Source: Alphaproteobacteria bacterium
Lineage (GTDB): Bacteria; Pseudomonadota; Alphaproteobacteria; MPNO01; UBA830
Direction: 5' to 3'
DNA length: 64,000 nt
NCBI GenBank assembly: GCA_022822405.1
Contig: JAJEBT010000212.1
Span: 1-64,000, forward strand
Part shown: piece by piece, positions 62,191 through 64,000 of the stretch
How positions within the stretch are numbered: position 1 is the first letter of the stretch
Layout of the letters: the number at the start of each line of letters is the position of its first letter
Translations under genes and position numbers: made by a program
The notes under the pieces: model-generated
The model's input: only the letters and a program-made list of their open reading frames with translations
Databases searched by the model: none
What the model was told of the DNA's origin: nothing

Positions 62191-62398
62191 GGATCAGTTC
62201 GTGGTCGGCGCGCGATTCGTCTGGCCCAGCGTGAAGCTATTCGCCGACTACATTCGAACCGAGGGCTATCCGCTGCCCAACTTCATCAGTGGAGACAGCA
62301 TCCGGAACGATCGGAGCGAAATCGTCCGCTACCGCACCCGCAGCGACCGGTCGACCCGCTCGGATGTGTTCTTGATCGGCGCAAACCTCGCGTTCTGA
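62191..62398 (+). pseudogene. C-terminal fragment of an outer-membrane protein
   Basis: Frame reads FVVGARFVWPSVKLFADYIRTEGY to RSDVFLIGANLAF, with alternating beta-strands and a final aromatic Phe, the usual signature of the last strands of a beta-barrel. Only about 68 residues survive with no start. Confidence 0.5.
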
Positions 62399-62700
62399 AG
62401 CGCCGACTGCACGTGCTCACCTATCCGGCTCTCCTGGTGCTCGACTGAGATCGGCTACCTGCCGGTCAACTAGGACGGCGCCGTGCCTTCTACCAGTTCA
62501 TCAACCCAAGGCACGAGAGGGCGTCAACCGTACTCACCTCCAACAAGGGCTTCGAAGACTGGAGCGGTGTGCTCGGCGACGAGGTAATGGCGGTCGCTCT
62601 AATCGACTGGCTGGTCTACCACTGCCACATCGTCAACATCCGCGGGAACAGCTATCGCATGGGCAATCATCAGAACCTGCTGCAGTCCGCCCAAGAGCGC
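62399..62700 (+). pseudogene. IS21 istB-like ATPase remnant
   Basis: The pieces LHVLTYPALLVLD, IGYLPVN, LTSNKGFEDWSG and CHIVNIRGNSYRMG match the C-terminal half of IstB, the ATP-binding helper of IS21. One inserted base after CTCGAC near 62445 and a stop codon show that it is broken. It directly follows the outer-membrane remnant. Confidence 0.75.
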
Positions 62701-62937
62701 CGCCGCAAAAGGACCGTGGCATGGCCGCTAGGCAAACCGGATGCAGAAATGGCGCAGCCCAACCCAGCCCCACGCGGCAAACCTTGTGTCTGGGCAGAGG
62801 GGGCCCAAGGCCAAAGTGGAAAATTTTCAGTCGGCAGAGGTGAGAAGATTTCAGTCGGAATTGACATCCTTCCACAACTTCACTAGCACTCAAGCAACGG
62901 GAGGTCCCTAACTCTGCATTGAAAAGGCTAGCATCCA

Positions 62938-63825
62938 ATGTGGCCAAACATTCCCGAAGACGTTATCGACTATGTTCGAATGATCGTGCGTCAAGCATCC
63001 GAGGAAACTACTGAACGCTTATCCAACCAACCAAACTCTCGTGAGACAGCGCTGGATGATACGCTCGTAAATGCTGTTGCCAGATTCGCCGCTCCTACGC
63101 GCCTTTCATCCGACACGATCGTAACGATTGACGTCCACAATATAGGGGGGCTCCGCCAATGGGGGAGGTGGGAGCTTGCCGACATCGCCTTTCTCGTTCA
63201 CGTATCTACTAGCGGAAAGCCGGTGGTCCAGAAAATCGGACTTCTACAATCTAAGCGGCTATACCCGGAGAACCTTGATGTTGACGCTGATGACCCCGTC
63301 GCTTTTGGATATGGCTTGAACGGCCTGATAGATCCTCCGGAAACCGCGACGCCGACCTTTCGGAGGACGACTTACAAATTCTCTGAGCAATCTGTCTACG
63401 GTGCTATTGACCCCCATGATGAACAGTTGGGGCGTATTGGAGAATTTCAAAAGCAATTTGGAGAATCGGTTTTCTATCTCCTCTATCACCCACCGGAACT
63501 TCCTTTTGAACGCACCTTACCGGCGGTCACCTATCATTCGGTCCGACTTCCTCCCTTGGGACCGCGGGTAGTACGATCCGCCGCCGTAGGAAATGTTCTC
63601 GATAATCCTTCGAGACCTAAACGTAGTCCCAGCTTTCGGGAAATTCAGTTGTCGGCAACTTCTGACAATTGGCGTCTTGAAACCTGGACAGCGGATTTTC
63701 TATTGCGATGCAAAGTGGGGAGGCAATACACAAAGGAAGACCAAGAGCTGATAACCCAACTAATCGAACGTCGGACGGGCCCAATCGGCGCTGCTATTCG
63801 TATCAACGTCGCCCTTTCCGATTGA
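62938..63825 (+). CDS. Putative PD-(D/E)XK nuclease-like protein
   Basis: 295 residues. The segment WELADIAFLVHVSTSGKP then IGLLQSKRLYPE has the D...QxK arrangement of PD-(D/E)XK nucleases of the Mrr/restriction type, in which Q-x-K replaces E-x-K. The rest (a long beta-rich region and FREIQLSA) is unassigned. It stands alone, with AT-rich composition like the RT operon. A restriction-like defence role is an inference. Confidence 0.5.
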   Translation: MWPNIPEDVIDYVRMIVRQASEETTERLSNQPNSRETALDDTLVNAVARFAAPTRLSSDTIVTIDVHNIGGLRQWGRWELADIAFLVHVSTSGKPVVQKIGLLQSKRLYPENLDVDADDPVAFGYGLNGLIDPPETATPTFRRTTYKFSEQSVYGAIDPHDEQLGRIGEFQKQFGESVFYLLYHPPELPFERTLPAVTYHSVRLPPLGPRVVRSAAVGNVLDNPSRPKRSPSFREIQLSATSDNWRLETWTADFLLRCKVGRQYTKEDQELITQLIERRTGPIGAAIRINVALSD

Positions 63826-64000
63826 CTGTGAAAACGTTGAAATGGGACGAGTGGCTGAGCCTCAGTGAACTGCTCGAACGATCATGACCCAAACGGCTTT
63901 TTTGGCTTGCTTAGGCGGTCAGCGGGAGAAGGCGCATCGACGCCTCAGCATACGGTGACACCCCTAGCAGATATGGTCGGCTATTCGGCAATTGACGCAG
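63826..64000. other. Right end with no supported gene
   Basis: Only 175 bp to the window edge. A possible gene start may lie near 63880-63890, but too little is visible to say. Confidence 0.4.

Noticed and set aside
1-64000. CRISPR arrays, rRNA and tRNA genes
   Set aside because: Read on both strands by eye, no repeat-spacer pattern, rRNA block or clear tRNA cloverleaf was recognised; short tRNAs could still be missed.

Overview
The window looks like chromosome of a GC-rich alphaproteobacterium. Supporting signs are hslV-hslU divergent from hisB-hisH-(acetyltransferase)-hisA-hisF, an HmuQ-type heme monooxygenase, and a fused trpE(G) gene behind a Trp-rich leader peptide and attenuator as in rhizobia and azospirilla. 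The exact order (Rhodospirillales- or Rhizobiales-like) cannot be fixed from this sequence alone.

Layout. 0.7-11.4 kb is housekeeping and metabolism: a Rieske ring-hydroxylating dioxygenase pair, the HslUV protease, five genes of a his operon, a heme-degrading monooxygenase and the attenuated trp gene. At about 11.44 kb base composition drops and an accessory island begins, holding a GIY-YIG protein, a DUF6998-like protein and a HEPN-like protein. 15.0-29.9 kb (minus strand) is a complete phosphorothioate DNA-modification and restriction system, sspA-B-C-D-F-G-H, written as tightly coupled genes. 30.0-31.1 kb is a graveyard of IS630- and IS66-type transposases. 31.1-36.0 kb is a type I Mokosh antiphage system: a kinase-helicase fusion plus a PLD nuclease.

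36.9-54.0 kb (minus strand) is one translationally coupled operon of about 17 genes that joins an R64-type type IVb pilus set (PilN, O, P, Q, R, S and two PilV) to the outer-membrane and ATPase core of a Dot/Icm-type secretion system (DotD, DotC, DotB, IcmT). It has several odd members: a prepilin peptidase fused to periplasmic STN and TcpQ domains, an acidic-linker protein ending in a CFI-box, twin PilV tips ending in CxGC, and a DsbC-like protein with CPWS instead of CPWC. No relaxase, coupling protein or DotG/H/I is in the window.

54.1-55.9 kb has a LysR regulator and a maleate isomerase/AMDase-like enzyme lacking one of the two usual cysteines. 56.5-61.7 kb is an AT-richer three-gene operon: a CHC2/Toprim primase-like protein, a 1081-residue reverse transcriptase with an FVDD box, and a free-standing nitrilase. 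It resembles the RT-nitrilase class of defence reverse transcriptases but with the nitrilase split off and a primase added, and it is the best candidate here for an undescribed system. The right end carries an outer-membrane-protein remnant, a frameshifted IS21 istB remnant and a putative PD-(D/E)XK nuclease.

Taken together, three defence systems of different base composition (Ssp, Mokosh, reverse transcriptase) lie on either side of a pilus/secretion operon and are separated by transposon scars, which suggests stepwise assembly of a defence island next to a conserved his/trp region.
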